From: Tateyamaria sp947503385
GTDB taxonomy: Bacteria; Pseudomonadota; Alphaproteobacteria; Rhodobacterales; Rhodobacteraceae
Length of the DNA: 64,000 nucleotides
Reading direction: 5' to 3'
NCBI RefSeq assembly: GCF_051195235.1
Contig: NZ_JBNFZM010000003.1
Location: forward strand, 186,001-250,000
Below, one piece after another: positions 24,579-33,283 of the stretch (the stretch's first letter is position 1; every line of letters starts with the position of its first letter). The position numbers and the translations under genes are program-made. The notes under the pieces were generated by a model. It made no database searches. It was not told where the DNA came from and saw only the letters and a list, made by a program, of their open reading frames with translations.

Positions 24579-25322
24579 ATGGAACATGTAAACGGCAAAA
24601 CCGTGGTGATTACCGGCGCCAGCAAAGGCATCGGGGCCGCCACGGCCCGCGTGCTGGCAGAACACGGTGCGCGGGTGGTCCTCGCCGCCCGCTCAGCCGA
24701 CGCGCTCCGGACGCTCGCCAACGAAACCGGCGGGCTCGCGGTGCCCTGCAACGTCTCCGACTACGGCCAAGTCGAGGCGCTGATGGAGGCCGCAGGCAAA
24801 GTTGACGTGCTCGTCAACAATGCAGGTCTCATCGACCCCATCGCCCGGCTCGAACACAGCGACCCGGACGCATGGGGCAAGGTCGTCGACGTCAACGTCA
24901 AGGGCGTCTATCACGGCATCCGCGCCGCCCTGCCGCGCATGGTGGCCCAAGGTGGCGGCACCATCATCAACATCTCCTCCGGTGCCGCCACCGGCGCGCT
25001 CGAAGGTTGGAGCCACTATTGCGCCACCAAGGCTGCGGTGCTGTCCCTCACACGCAACGCCGACAAGGAAATGCGCGACAAAGGCATCCGCGTCATCGGC
25101 CTGTCGCCCGGCACCGTCGCCACCGACATGCAGCGCGAGATCAAAGCCTCCGGTATCAACCCCGTCAGCCAACTTGACTGGGACAAACACATCCCGCCCG
25201 AATGGGTCGGTCAGGCCATCGGAATGCTTATGGGTCCTGTTGGCGACGCCTATAGCGGCATCGATTTCACCCTCAAAACAAACAAAGAGCGCAGCCTCGT
25301 GGGTCTTCCCCCCATCGCCTGA
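24579..25322 (+). CDS. Short-chain dehydrogenase/reductase
   Basis: 247 aa classical SDR. Cofactor motif TGASKGIGAATA (residues 12-23), NNAG at about 80, catalytic Ser in INISSGAATG and the YxxxK dyad in HYCATKAAV, PGTVATDM after the active site. The Arg in AARSAD after beta-2 suggests NADP preference. Only one base separates it from yceI, so they are co-transcribed. Substrate not predictable. Confidence 0.9.
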   Translation: MEHVNGKTVVITGASKGIGAATARVLAEHGARVVLAARSADALRTLANETGGLAVPCNVSDYGQVEALMEAAGKVDVLVNNAGLIDPIARLEHSDPDAWGKVVDVNVKGVYHGIRAALPRMVAQGGGTIINISSGAATGALEGWSHYCATKAAVLSLTRNADKEMRDKGIRVIGLSPGTVATDMQREIKASGINPVSQLDWDKHIPPEWVGQAIGMLMGPVGDAYSGIDFTLKTNKERSLVGLPPIA

Positions 25323-25331
25323 CCTCGCTGG

Positions 25332-25393
25332 TTTCTTCTGACCAGAAATACCACGGGGGACGCGCGGCACGCGCGGGGGGCAGAGCCCCCTGA
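25332..25393. repeat. Dispersed intergenic repeat A, copy 1, ending in a hairpin
   Basis: Begins TTTCTTCTGACCAGAAATACC and ends in GGGGGC-AGA-GCCCCC (25376-25390). The same head sequence and a differently built hairpin occur at 35685-35738. Both copies follow the last codons of a plus-strand gene, so they may double as terminators. Confidence 0.7.
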
Positions 25394-25473
25394 ATAATGT
25401 CGTCGCGCAGCGTCCTTTGGATCACCGCGCGCGCCGTTTTGGCGGTGCGTGCGGTCTGTGGTCTACCGGCCTC

Positions 25474-26742
25474 TCATACGAACGGCAGGTAGTAGTCCCG
25501 CACCTCATCCACGGACTTGTCCTTGAGCCGTTTCCATTCATCCTGCTTGAGAAAGATCAGCGCGTCGCACATCCCCTCCCCCACCGCCATCCGCAGCGGC
25601 TTGTCCGCGTCCAGCGCGTCCAGCGCCTTGTCCAACGCCGACGGCACGTGCCGTGTGGCCCGCACAGTCTCAAGCCCGTCCAGATCCTCGGCGGGTGCCA
25701 GCGTGTAGCCTTCCGTCACCCCGAGCAAAGCCGCCTGCAAAACGGCTGTGACCGCCAGATACGGATTTGTCGCCGGATCCGCCATCCGATGCTCCAGCCG
25801 CGCCGACCGGGGCGCAGCCACGCAGGACCGCGTGGTGACCAGCCGGTGATCATCGGCCCAATTGGCCCAATACCCGGCCATCGACGCAGGGCCCAACCGG
25901 TCATAGCTGTTCACGGTGGTCGCCAGCAGGCCCGCCAATCCCTCGTGATGGTGGATCAGCCCGGCCATCGCCCCTTGGGCCACATCCGACAACACGCCAT
26001 CCGGCGCGATCACATTGGCCCCCTGCCCGTCTTCAAAGCTGAAATTCACGTGCAGTCCTGACCCACCCCTTTCGGGGATGGGTTTGGGCAGGAACGTCAG
26101 CAACAAGCCCATGCCCGCGGCCACGTCCCGTGCCATCGTCTTGAAAAGAAATGCATTATCACAGGCTGTCATGGCATCGCCAAACCGCAGGGTCAGTTCA
26201 AACTGCCCGTTGTCATATTCTCCGTTCATCGATTCCACGGGCAGTTCCACAGCCTCTGCCATGCGCCAGATGGCATCCATCAGACCGCGCGGATCGTTCT
26301 GGGGTCCGGTCCCGTACACAAAGGCGCCGGGTGTGTCATAGGGCCGCCAGACCCCGGCCTCGTCCTGCTCAAACACATAGGCCTCCAACTCCAGACCGAC
26401 CTTCGGCGCGAGCCCCCGCGCCTGCCACGCCGCCACTGTCGCCTGAAGACGCCCGCGCGCGCACAGCGGCATAACCGCGCCATCAGCGTGCAGCGTGCCA
26501 AGCGCAATTTCCGTCCCCTCCTTCCAGTCCGGTCGGCGCGCGTCATCCAACACAAGCTCCATATCCGGGATGCCATCAAACACGCCCGCACCGGGCACCG
26601 GGATCAGGTCCCGGTCAAAGGTCGTGCCGAACACGCCGCGCGCAAACCCGATCCTGCCCCCCGCCGCAACATCCGACGGCACGTATTTGCCCCGGGGCAG
26701 GTTCAACAGATCACAGAAAAGGGCGCGCGTGCGGGTCGTCAT
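25474..26742 (-). CDS. Glutamine-synthetase-family gamma-glutamyl ligase (PuuA/GMAS/IpuC-like)
   Basis: 422 aa, cytoplasmic, GS family by catalytic-domain motifs: KVGLELEAYVFE (E118, E120), NGEYDNGQFELTLR (E182), GGSGLHVNFSF (H231), and the NPYL-type C-terminal segment MADPATNPYLAVTAVLQA. It is shorter than GlnA and sits with a class I glutamine amidotransferase, as in PuuA/PuuD (putrescine) and TdnQ/TdnT (aniline), so it more likely ligates glutamate to an amine than makes glutamine. In the GSGxHxH motif the second His is replaced by Asn (N233). Last gene of the aminotransferase-TTT-amidotransferase-P450 run. Amine substrate inferred to be aromatic from the hpa and decarboxylase genes nearby. 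Confidence 0.75.
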   Translation of the reverse strand: MTTRTRALFCDLLNLPRGKYVPSDVAAGGRIGFARGVFGTTFDRDLIPVPGAGVFDGIPDMELVLDDARRPDWKEGTEIALGTLHADGAVMPLCARGRLQATVAAWQARGLAPKVGLELEAYVFEQDEAGVWRPYDTPGAFVYGTGPQNDPRGLMDAIWRMAEAVELPVESMNGEYDNGQFELTLRFGDAMTACDNAFLFKTMARDVAAGMGLLLTFLPKPIPERGGSGLHVNFSFEDGQGANVIAPDGVLSDVAQGAMAGLIHHHEGLAGLLATTVNSYDRLGPASMAGYWANWADDHRLVTTRSCVAAPRSARLEHRMADPATNPYLAVTAVLQAALLGVTEGYTLAPAEDLDGLETVRATRHVPSALDKALDALDADKPLRMAVGEGMCDALIFLKQDEWKRLKDKSVDEVRDYYLPFV

Positions 26743-26748
26743 AATCAG

Positions 26749-27969
26749 TCACTTCAGCTTGGGGCGCAGGGTCAGGGATTTGACCCCGCAAATGAAATTC
26801 GAACGGGTCCAGGTGGGGGCCGACACCGCCTCAAGACCGCTGAGCCGCGATGACAGTTCCTGCAACACCGCTGTCACCTCGAGCTTGGCCAGCCACATGC
26901 CCAGACAGACATGCGGCCCGCCCTGACCAAAGGCCATATGGCGGTTGGGACTGCGGTCCAGCATTACGGTCTCCGGCGCATCAAACGCTGCGGCATCACG
27001 GTTGCCGGACACGAACCACATCAGCACCTTGTCCCCCGCCCGGATCGTTTGACCGTGCATCTCCACATCCCGCGTGGCGGTGCGGCGAAAATGCAAGGTG
27101 GGTGAGGCAAGCCTGATGATCTCATCCGCAGCCGTACCCCAGACGTCACCTGCCTGCATCCGCTGCAATAGCCCGTTGTCCTGCGCGATCAGCCACAGCG
27201 CCATGGCAATCGAATAACGCGTCGTGTCATTGCCCGCCGCCACCAGCAGGCAAAAGAAGTTCTTGAAGTCCTGCCCCTCCATCCGACCCTCGGGGCTGTT
27301 CAGCACACGCGCCAGAATGCCGTCCGGGTCCACCCCGCGCGTACCGTTCAGGATCGCGTCGGCGTAGTCATACAATTCAACGCCCGCAGGCGACCGAAAG
27401 GGCATCATCCGGTAGGCGTCGGTGTCGACCTTGTCCAGAACGGTGTCGGTGAAATCGGGATCCGTGTTGCCGATCAGCGCGTCGCCCCGCTCCACCAACC
27501 AATCGAGGTCGTCGTCCGGCACACCCAGAATGCGACCCAGCATCAGCATCGGCAGACGTTTGGCGATATGCTCCACCCCGTCAAATGCGCTGTATTCCAG
27601 CGCCGCGCCGACGATATCTCGCGCAAGGTCTTGAATGAGCGGCGCAAACCGCGCCACAACCGGTTTGGCAAAGGCGGGGTTCACGGTGCGGCGGGTGGCT
27701 GTGTGTTCGGGCGGATCGGTTTCCTGAAAGGTGCGACGGGCCATGTATTCCGCATGGCTCTGATCCTCGATCCGGATGCCGCGCGCGCTGGAAAACAGGG
27801 CCGCATCGCGCTGCGCCGCCATAATATCGGCATAGCGGGTGAGCGACCAAAAGCCCTTGTCGCCGCCATGCGCCGCGGTCCAATGCACCGGCGCGTCCGC
27901 GCGCATCTGCGCGAATGTGTCATGCGGGACGCCATCCACAAAGCTGTCATGATCGGCGAGGTTCTTCAT
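26749..27969 (-). CDS. Bacterial cytochrome P450
   Basis: 406 aa. Heme motif FGQGGPHVCLGMWLAK with proximal ligand C355, I-helix AGNDTT (245-250) with the acid-alcohol pair, ExxR motif E283-R286 (EIIR). A soluble three-component type by its lack of a membrane anchor. ATG at 27969 has GGAGG upstream and overlaps the amidotransferase stop (ATGA). Oxidises an organic substrate with O2 and reduced ferredoxin; no ferredoxin or reductase gene lies in the window. Plausible tasks are ring hydroxylation or O/N-dealkylation of an aromatic amine or its gamma-glutamyl derivative (inference). Confidence 0.92.
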   Translation of the reverse strand: MKNLADHDSFVDGVPHDTFAQMRADAPVHWTAAHGGDKGFWSLTRYADIMAAQRDAALFSSARGIRIEDQSHAEYMARRTFQETDPPEHTATRRTVNPAFAKPVVARFAPLIQDLARDIVGAALEYSAFDGVEHIAKRLPMLMLGRILGVPDDDLDWLVERGDALIGNTDPDFTDTVLDKVDTDAYRMMPFRSPAGVELYDYADAILNGTRGVDPDGILARVLNSPEGRMEGQDFKNFFCLLVAAGNDTTRYSIAMALWLIAQDNGLLQRMQAGDVWGTAADEIIRLASPTLHFRRTATRDVEMHGQTIRAGDKVLMWFVSGNRDAAAFDAPETVMLDRSPNRHMAFGQGGPHVCLGMWLAKLEVTAVLQELSSRLSGLEAVSAPTWTRSNFICGVKSLTLRPKLK

Positions 27970-28679
27970 GGCGTGCCTCCGAAAAACCGTGTGGCCCAAT
28001 CGGCAAAAACATCGCCCCGAGCGGTGCGCGTCAGCGTGGATTCGGCCCGCGCCACGTCCTCCGGGCTCAGATGCGGGCGTGTCGCATCCAGAACGCAGCG
28101 CATGAATGGGTCGGTGAATTCGGGATGCGCCTGCGTTGTAAAAATGTGATGTCCCTTGGCAAACCCGGCTATCGCGCAGGCGTCGGACTGGACGTAGCGC
28201 GTGCATCCGTCAGGCAGGCCCGTCACCGCGTCATGGTGAAATTGATAGAGGTCCAGCGCACGCGCCGCAGGCGTCATCCACGGCAAGCCCGTGTCGATCC
28301 GCAGATGGTCGATCCCGATGTTCCACGCCTGCCGTTCCACCCGGCCCCCGAGGGCCACAGCAATCGCCTGATGCCCGAAACAGGCCCCCAAGAGCGGTTT
28401 GCGGGCCGCGTCACACGCGCGGATAAAACCATAGAGTGCTGGCAAAAACGCCAGATCGTCCAGCACGCTCAACGGTGAGCCGGTGATCAGATACGCGTCC
28501 TGTTCGTCCAGATCGCGCGGCACCTCGCCCCCGATGGTCATATAGACCCGGTAGTTGAACCGTTGATCCTGCGCGTCAAACAGATCGCGGAACCGGTGGC
28601 TGTCATCCGGGAACGCATCACCCACCTCGACCGACCGGTCGTGGTTCACCTGCAAAAGTCCCAGTTTCAGACGTGCCAT
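27966..28679 (-). CDS. Class I glutamine amidotransferase (gamma-glutamyl hydrolase type, PuuD/TdnT-like)
   Basis: 237 aa. Catalytic triad visible: C100 in LLGACFGHQ, H185 and E187 in TTQAHPEFTD; oxyanion region YLITGSPLSVLDD. As a stand-alone domain beside a GS-like ligase it may hydrolyse gamma-glutamyl amides or act with the ligase. ATG at 28679 follows GGGGTG; a GTG two codons earlier is possible. The gene starts 21 bases after a strong terminator-like hairpin at the end of tctC, so its expression may depend on read-through or an internal promoter. Confidence 0.87.
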   Translation of the reverse strand: MARLKLGLLQVNHDRSVEVGDAFPDDSHRFRDLFDAQDQRFNYRVYMTIGGEVPRDLDEQDAYLITGSPLSVLDDLAFLPALYGFIRACDAARKPLLGACFGHQAIAVALGGRVERQAWNIGIDHLRIDTGLPWMTPAARALDLYQFHHDAVTGLPDGCTRYVQSDACAIAGFAKGHHIFTTQAHPEFTDPFMRCVLDATRPHLSPEDVARAESTLTRTARGDVFADWATRFFGGTP

Positions 28680-28699
28680 GTTCACCCCGTTGGCAAAAA

Positions 28700-28721
28700 G
28701 GGGGGCGCACTGACGCCCCCC
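28700..28721 (-). terminator. Rho-independent terminator after tctC, inside the gene run
   Basis: 8-bp perfect stem GGGGGGCG / CGCCCCCC with a 6-nt loop. On the minus strand it is followed by TTTTTGCC. It lies 7 bases beyond the tctC stop and just upstream of the amidotransferase start, so it splits the run into two expression units or attenuates the second. Confidence 0.8.
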
Positions 28722-28727
28722 AATGGT

Positions 28728-29660
28728 TCAGCGGCCCAGGATCTTGTTGATCTCAGCCGATTTGGCGCGGTCCGCTTCGATGCGCGCCTGCGCTTCGTCC
28801 TGACCCTGCCAATAGACAGCAGCACCCGTTTCGGCCATCAGCTGTTGTGCGGCCTCCGACGCCATCGTTTTCTGAGCCACCGCCGCGATGGTGTCGATCA
28901 CCTCCTGCGGCGTGCCCTTGGTCACGAACAGACCGTTCCACAGTTCCACATCGTTGACACCGGACTGCGCGGCGATGGTCTCCACCCCATCGAGCTTGGC
29001 GATGGGATCGGCGCCAATATTGCCCAGCACGTTGAGTTCGCTCAAACAGGGTTCGATCAGTGCCAGTGTGGTGTTGATCACATCCGCGTCGCCCGAGGAC
29101 AACGTGTTGCAATCCAGAAGGTCAAAGGCGCTGTCATCCGCAAATTCAAATCCCATCTTGGCCGCCGCCGCCATGGACACAGCCGTGGGCGTCAGGCCTG
29201 CGCCAAAATGGCCCAGCACAACGTCGTTTTCTTTCGCGTAATCCGCCAGTTCCGCCATGTTGGAATAGGGCGCATCGCCAGCGGCGGCCAACACAAACGG
29301 ATAGGTCAGAAAGATGCCCACGGGCACGAAACTGTCTTCTTCGATACCGATGTCGATCTTGGGACCGACCACTGGCACGCCGATGACAAATGAGCCGATG
29401 ACAGAGCCATCATTGGGCGCTTCGAGCACTTCGAGCGCGCCGGGGAATGGCCCGTCACCGCCACCGGGGCGGTTCACGACACTGGCGGGCTGGCCCGTCG
29501 CCTCGGCCATGTCGGCGGCAATCATGCGCGTCAGGATGTCCTCAAAATCACCCGGAGGCCATGGCACGATGAACTGAACGGGACCGGTCGGGTATTCGGC
29601 CAGCGCAGGACTGGCCAGCGCGGCCAAGGCAAAGGCCGCGGATGTCAAAAGCTTTTTCAT
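28728..29660 (-). CDS. tctC: TTT transporter substrate-binding protein (TctC/Bug family)
   Basis: 310 aa. ATG at 29660 preceded by GGGAGACAAACC; Sec signal MKKLLTSAAFALAALASPALA. Bug-family start of the mature part (YPTGPVQFIVPWPPGDFEDILTRMIAADMA), GPKIDIG and NVLGNIGADP. A small acidic or aromatic ligand is usual for Bug proteins. An internal NTLSSGDADVINTTLALIEPCL carries two Cys (with LLDCN) that may form a disulfide. Followed by a terminator. Confidence 0.88.
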   Translation of the reverse strand: MKKLLTSAAFALAALASPALAEYPTGPVQFIVPWPPGDFEDILTRMIAADMAEATGQPASVVNRPGGGDGPFPGALEVLEAPNDGSVIGSFVIGVPVVGPKIDIGIEEDSFVPVGIFLTYPFVLAAAGDAPYSNMAELADYAKENDVVLGHFGAGLTPTAVSMAAAAKMGFEFADDSAFDLLDCNTLSSGDADVINTTLALIEPCLSELNVLGNIGADPIAKLDGVETIAAQSGVNDVELWNGLFVTKGTPQEVIDTIAAVAQKTMASEAAQQLMAETGAAVYWQGQDEAQARIEADRAKSAEINKILGR

Positions 29661-29692
29661 GGTTTGTCTCCCTGTTGTTTTGCTTTTGGTTT

Positions 29693-31183
29693 TCAATGTT
29701 CGAACCTGCGCTGTCGCAGGGCGGTGACGAAAGTGAAGACGAGAACGCAAAGGATCACGATGAACAACGTGCCCGACACAGGCCGGTTGACGAGGTCAAA
29801 GACCGTCTTGATCTGGCTCGCCCCGGCGGTGAGCTTGTCGATCATGATCGACCCCAGCACGAGGCCCAGCACGATCGGCACAAGCGGCCAGTCGAGACGG
29901 CGCAGGATATAGCCGAGAAAGCCGAACCCGGCGGCAAACATGCAATCGGTGAAGGAATTGCGGATCGAGAACACGCCGACAAAAGCAAGGATCAGAATGA
30001 ACGCCCCAAGCAGCCGGTTGGGCACATAGATGATCCGGGCGAGGAGCTTCGTAGAAGCGAGGAGCGTCACGACAACCAATACGTTGATGATCAGCAGCGC
30101 GATAAACAGCGAAAACAGGAAATCCGCATTGTTTTCAAAGATATCTGGCCCCGGTTTGATCCCCGCGTCAAAGAATACGACCATCATCATGGCGGTCAGC
30201 GCCTCGCCCGGCACACCCAGCGCCAGCAGCGGCACCATGGCGGCGGCGGGCACAGCGTTGTTGCTGGCCTCGGACGCGATCAGGCCATCCGGCGCACCGC
30301 GCCCGAACTTGCCCGGTTCCTTGGACAGCGCGCGGGCGGTCGAATAGCTGAAGAACTGCGCCACAAACTCACCCACACCCGGGATGATGCCCATTATGGT
30401 GCCGTAACCTGCGCTGATCGTCACAACGAGCGGATGTTTCTTTAACTCACCAAAACCGCGCAGAAGGCCGCCGCGCAGCCGCGCCTCGGGCGGGTCTGCG
30501 TCTTTGCCGGTCAACAAAAACAGCGCCTGCGAAATGGCAAAGAGTCCGACGATAACAACGATCAGGTTGAACCCCGCATAGAAGTAGTCGATGCCAAACG
30601 TATACCGGTCGATCTGTTTCAGCGATTGCCGCCCGATCATGGCAATCAGCATCCCAAAGGCAAAGAGCAGCGCGGCAATCCCCATGTTGCGCCGGTGCGC
30701 CGCGATCAGCAGCACAGCCCCCAGAGCGGCAGCCATAAAGATATCGCGCTGCCCAAACAGCGCGCCCAAATCCCGCAGGTAAGGACCAAAGAGGATCAGC
30801 GCCGACAGTCCCAGCAGGATCGAAAAACACCCGCCAAAAAAGGATGCCGAATAGGCCAGCGCCAACCCGCGCGCGGCCTCGCCCCGCCGGGTCATGGCGT
30901 ATCCGTCATAGGTGGTCAGCGCGTTCACGGGCGTGCCCGGCGTGTTGATCAGGATCGCCGGGATTGCGCCGCCATACATGCTTGAGCCATAGACACCCAA
31001 CAGCAGAACAAGGCTGACCAGATCGTCCAGAAACACCGTCGCGGGCAACAGGATCGCAATGGCAATGGCCGGACCGATCCCCGGCACGGCCCCGATGGCA
31101 AGCCCGCCGACCGACCCGATCAGGATGGCGACAAGGACGGGCCACGCGGCGAGGTTGTCGATGCCCTGCCACAGCGCCTCCAT
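29693..31183 (-). CDS. tctA: TTT transporter large membrane subunit (TctA)
   Basis: 496 aa with about 12 membrane segments and the conserved loops of TctA: VPGIGPAIAIAILLPATV, YGSSMYGGAIPAILINTPGTP (near residue 65-85) and IIPGVGEFVAQFFSYSTARAL, VPLLALGVPGEALTAMMM. One base after tctB. Imports the TctC ligand using the proton or sodium gradient. Confidence 0.92.
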   Translation of the reverse strand: MEALWQGIDNLAAWPVLVAILIGSVGGLAIGAVPGIGPAIAIAILLPATVFLDDLVSLVLLLGVYGSSMYGGAIPAILINTPGTPVNALTTYDGYAMTRRGEAARGLALAYSASFFGGCFSILLGLSALILFGPYLRDLGALFGQRDIFMAAALGAVLLIAAHRRNMGIAALLFAFGMLIAMIGRQSLKQIDRYTFGIDYFYAGFNLIVVIVGLFAISQALFLLTGKDADPPEARLRGGLLRGFGELKKHPLVVTISAGYGTIMGIIPGVGEFVAQFFSYSTARALSKEPGKFGRGAPDGLIASEASNNAVPAAAMVPLLALGVPGEALTAMMMVVFFDAGIKPGPDIFENNADFLFSLFIALLIINVLVVVTLLASTKLLARIIYVPNRLLGAFILILAFVGVFSIRNSFTDCMFAAGFGFLGYILRRLDWPLVPIVLGLVLGSIMIDKLTAGASQIKTVFDLVNRPVSGTLFIVILCVLVFTFVTALRQRRFEH

Positions 31184-31184
31184 C

Positions 31185-31871
31185 TCAGAACCACACCTTC
31201 AGGAAAGTGCTCAGGCCTTGCGGGAGTTGATCATAGAGCCAGATGTTCACCGGCGTTCGGATTTGCAGGCCAGTGCGAAACACCAGCACAATCGCGAGGC
31301 TGGTCGCCAGACAGATGCCCATCCACCGCGCCCCCCGATAACCCAGCCGCCACGGCAATCCCGTGCCGAGCAGCAGGGTCGACATCAGATACCCCAGCAC
31401 CGGCACCAGCAGCGTATAGACGACAAACCACGCCACAAATTCCAGTGCACAGACCCACTGCGTCAGCTCATGCGCCATGCCGTTGGGCAGTTGGAACCGC
31501 GCGCGCCAGCGGTAGGCCCGCACCGCGCCATAAAGGTTCCACAGCGCCGCAGGCACCAGCAAGGTCAGGCAGGCCAGCGGTGCAATCCAACTTTGTTTCA
31601 GGATGCGGCCCAGCCGTGCCGGGCGTTCCTCGGGCGAGGTGATGCCAAACTGGTCCATCCAGTAACGCGCCATATTGGCGGGCAGTTTTCGGTCCTCCCA
31701 CCCGGTCTGGGAAAAGAAAAACACCAAGAAGAACAGGGCAATCGCGACCATCACCAGCGAGAACACCAAATCCCCCCGGCCCCGGCGAAAATCGGTGACA
31801 TCCTGTACGTTGATCTTTGCATCCGGCGGGCACGTGCTGACAAATCCACGTGTCCCGGTTGCAGAGCGCAT
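31185..31871 (-). CDS. tctB: TTT transporter small membrane subunit (TctB)
   Basis: About 228 aa if the ATG at 31871 is used. Four predicted membrane segments (LVFSLVMVAIALFFLVFFF; IAPLACLTLLVPAALWNLYG; FVAWFVVYTLLVPVLGYLM; WMGICLATSLAIVLVF) fit TctB. The start is uncertain: the ATG at 31871 has no clear ribosome binding site, while an internal GTG just before the first helix (VFSLVMV) is preceded by a GGGGGGA. The frame also stays open upstream into the aminotransferase end, without coding character. Confidence 0.75.
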   Translation of the reverse strand: MRSATGTRGFVSTCPPDAKINVQDVTDFRRGRGDLVFSLVMVAIALFFLVFFFSQTGWEDRKLPANMARYWMDQFGITSPEERPARLGRILKQSWIAPLACLTLLVPAALWNLYGAVRAYRWRARFQLPNGMAHELTQWVCALEFVAWFVVYTLLVPVLGYLMSTLLLGTGLPWRLGYRGARWMGICLATSLAIVLVFRTGLQIRTPVNIWLYDQLPQGLSTFLKVWF

Positions 31872-31921
31872 GGCGCGCTCTGAACATGCGCTTTTCAGCG
31901 CAACAGAGGTCGTGCCGCTCT

Positions 31922-33283
31922 TCAAGCGGCCTCTTCCATGGCCTTGAGGCCCGTTTCCGTCGCAGACAGGATTTTCTGCACATGGCCTGCATCCACCACC
32001 AGCGGCGGCGAAAAGATGGCGTTGTTCCCCGACACCCGGATCATCACCCCGTCTTCGTAGGCTGCCTTTTGAAAGGCCAAAGGCAGGGCCTTGCCCACCG
32101 GCGTTTTGGTCGCGCGGTCGCGGACCAGTTCGATGGCACACATCAGCCCTTCGCCGCGCACGTCACCAATCATGTCATAGCGGTGTGCCAATGCCTCCAA
32201 CCCGGTTTTGAGTTCCGGCCCACGGGCGGCTGCGTTTTCCCAAGGGCGGATGCGCATCGTTTCTTCGAGGGCCGCAACAGCCGCCGCAGCCCCGACCGGG
32301 TGACCCGAATAGGTATAGCCCTGATCGACCGATCCCACGCCGGTCTCGTCATCCTCGAACACCGCCGCGACGCGGTCGGAGATCATCACGGCTCCAAAGG
32401 GGAAATAGCCATTTGTGATCGCCTTGGCGGTGCACATCAAATCCGGCTGCACAGCCCAGTGGCGCGACCCCGTTTCCGTTCCCGCACGGCCAAAGGCGGT
32501 GATCACCTCATCCGCAATCAGCAACACACCATGCTTGTCGCAAATATCGCGCACCATCGGCATAAAACTGGGATGCGGCGGGATCACCCCGCCCGCACCT
32601 TGCACCGGCTCCATCACAAAGGCGGCAATCGTGTTGGCCCCCTGAAAGGCAATCTCGCGCTCCAGCATCCCCGCGCTCAACCGCGCCAGCTCTGCTGCGT
32701 CTGTCGCGCCGAAAGGATTGCGGTAAAGGTACGGTCCCGGAATATGAAAACAGCCCGGCATCAACGGTTCATACGTATTGCGAAACTTGGCATTGCCGTT
32801 GACCGATGCGCCGCCGAAATGGGTCCCGTGATAGCCCTTGTCGAGGCTGATGAACTTGGTCCGCGTGCCTTCACCCCTTATCCGGTGGAACTGGCGGGCG
32901 AGCTTTAGCGCGATCTCGATACTGTCTGACCCGCCAGAGGTGAAAAAGCTGCGCGCCATGCCATCCGGCCCAAAGAATTCGGCGAGCAGGTAGGCCAGTT
33001 CGATTGCCTTGTCGTTCGACGTGCCGCGGAAGGTCGAGTAATAGGGCAACGCCTCCAACTGCGCGGCAATGGCGTCCTTGACCGGCTGGCAGGAATAGCC
33101 AAGGTTCACGTTCCACAGCCCCCCCACTGCATCGATGCTGCGGTGCCCGTCCACATCCGTGATGTATACCCCCTCGCCTCCGGTCAGGATCGTCGGCGGG
33201 TTGGCCATGCTGTCTGCCGGATGCGCCATCGGGTGCCAGAACTGGCGGGCATTGTTTTCCTTGAGGAAATTGCTGTCTTTCAT
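31922..33283 (-). CDS. Class III (omega) PLP aminotransferase
   Basis: 453 aa. PLP lysine K287 in DLMCTAKAITNGYFPFG; Asp D258 in LLIADEVITAFGR; SGGSDSIEIALKLAR around 116-130; YHGTHFGG at 151. Closest to omega-transaminases acting on primary amines (putrescine, beta-alanine, taurine, arylalkylamines) with pyruvate or 2-oxoglutarate. In this setting it could convert an arylethylamine to the arylacetaldehyde. The start overlaps the IclR stop in ATGA, so regulator and enzyme are one transcript. Confidence 0.88.
   Translation of the reverse strand: MKDSNFLKENNARQFWHPMAHPADSMANPPTILTGGEGVYITDVDGHRSIDAVGGLWNVNLGYSCQPVKDAIAAQLEALPYYSTFRGTSNDKAIELAYLLAEFFGPDGMARSFFTSGGSDSIEIALKLARQFHRIRGEGTRTKFISLDKGYHGTHFGGASVNGNAKFRNTYEPLMPGCFHIPGPYLYRNPFGATDAAELARLSAGMLEREIAFQGANTIAAFVMEPVQGAGGVIPPHPSFMPMVRDICDKHGVLLIADEVITAFGRAGTETGSRHWAVQPDLMCTAKAITNGYFPFGAVMISDRVAAVFEDDETGVGSVDQGYTYSGHPVGAAAAVAALEETMRIRPWENAAARGPELKTGLEALAHRYDMIGDVRGEGLMCAIELVRDRATKTPVGKALPLAFQKAAYEDGVMIRVSGNNAIFSPPLVVDAGHVQKILSATETGLKAMEEAA

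Noticed and set aside
25474..26742. Housekeeping glutamine synthetase
   Set aside because: Shorter, with a changed GSGxHxH motif and catabolic neighbours including a class I amidotransferase; a biosynthetic GlnA would normally sit beside glnB.
27970..28206. N-terminal extension of the P450
   Set aside because: Overlaps the amidotransferase active-site region in another frame; the ATG at 27969 has GGAGG and matches the usual P450 length.
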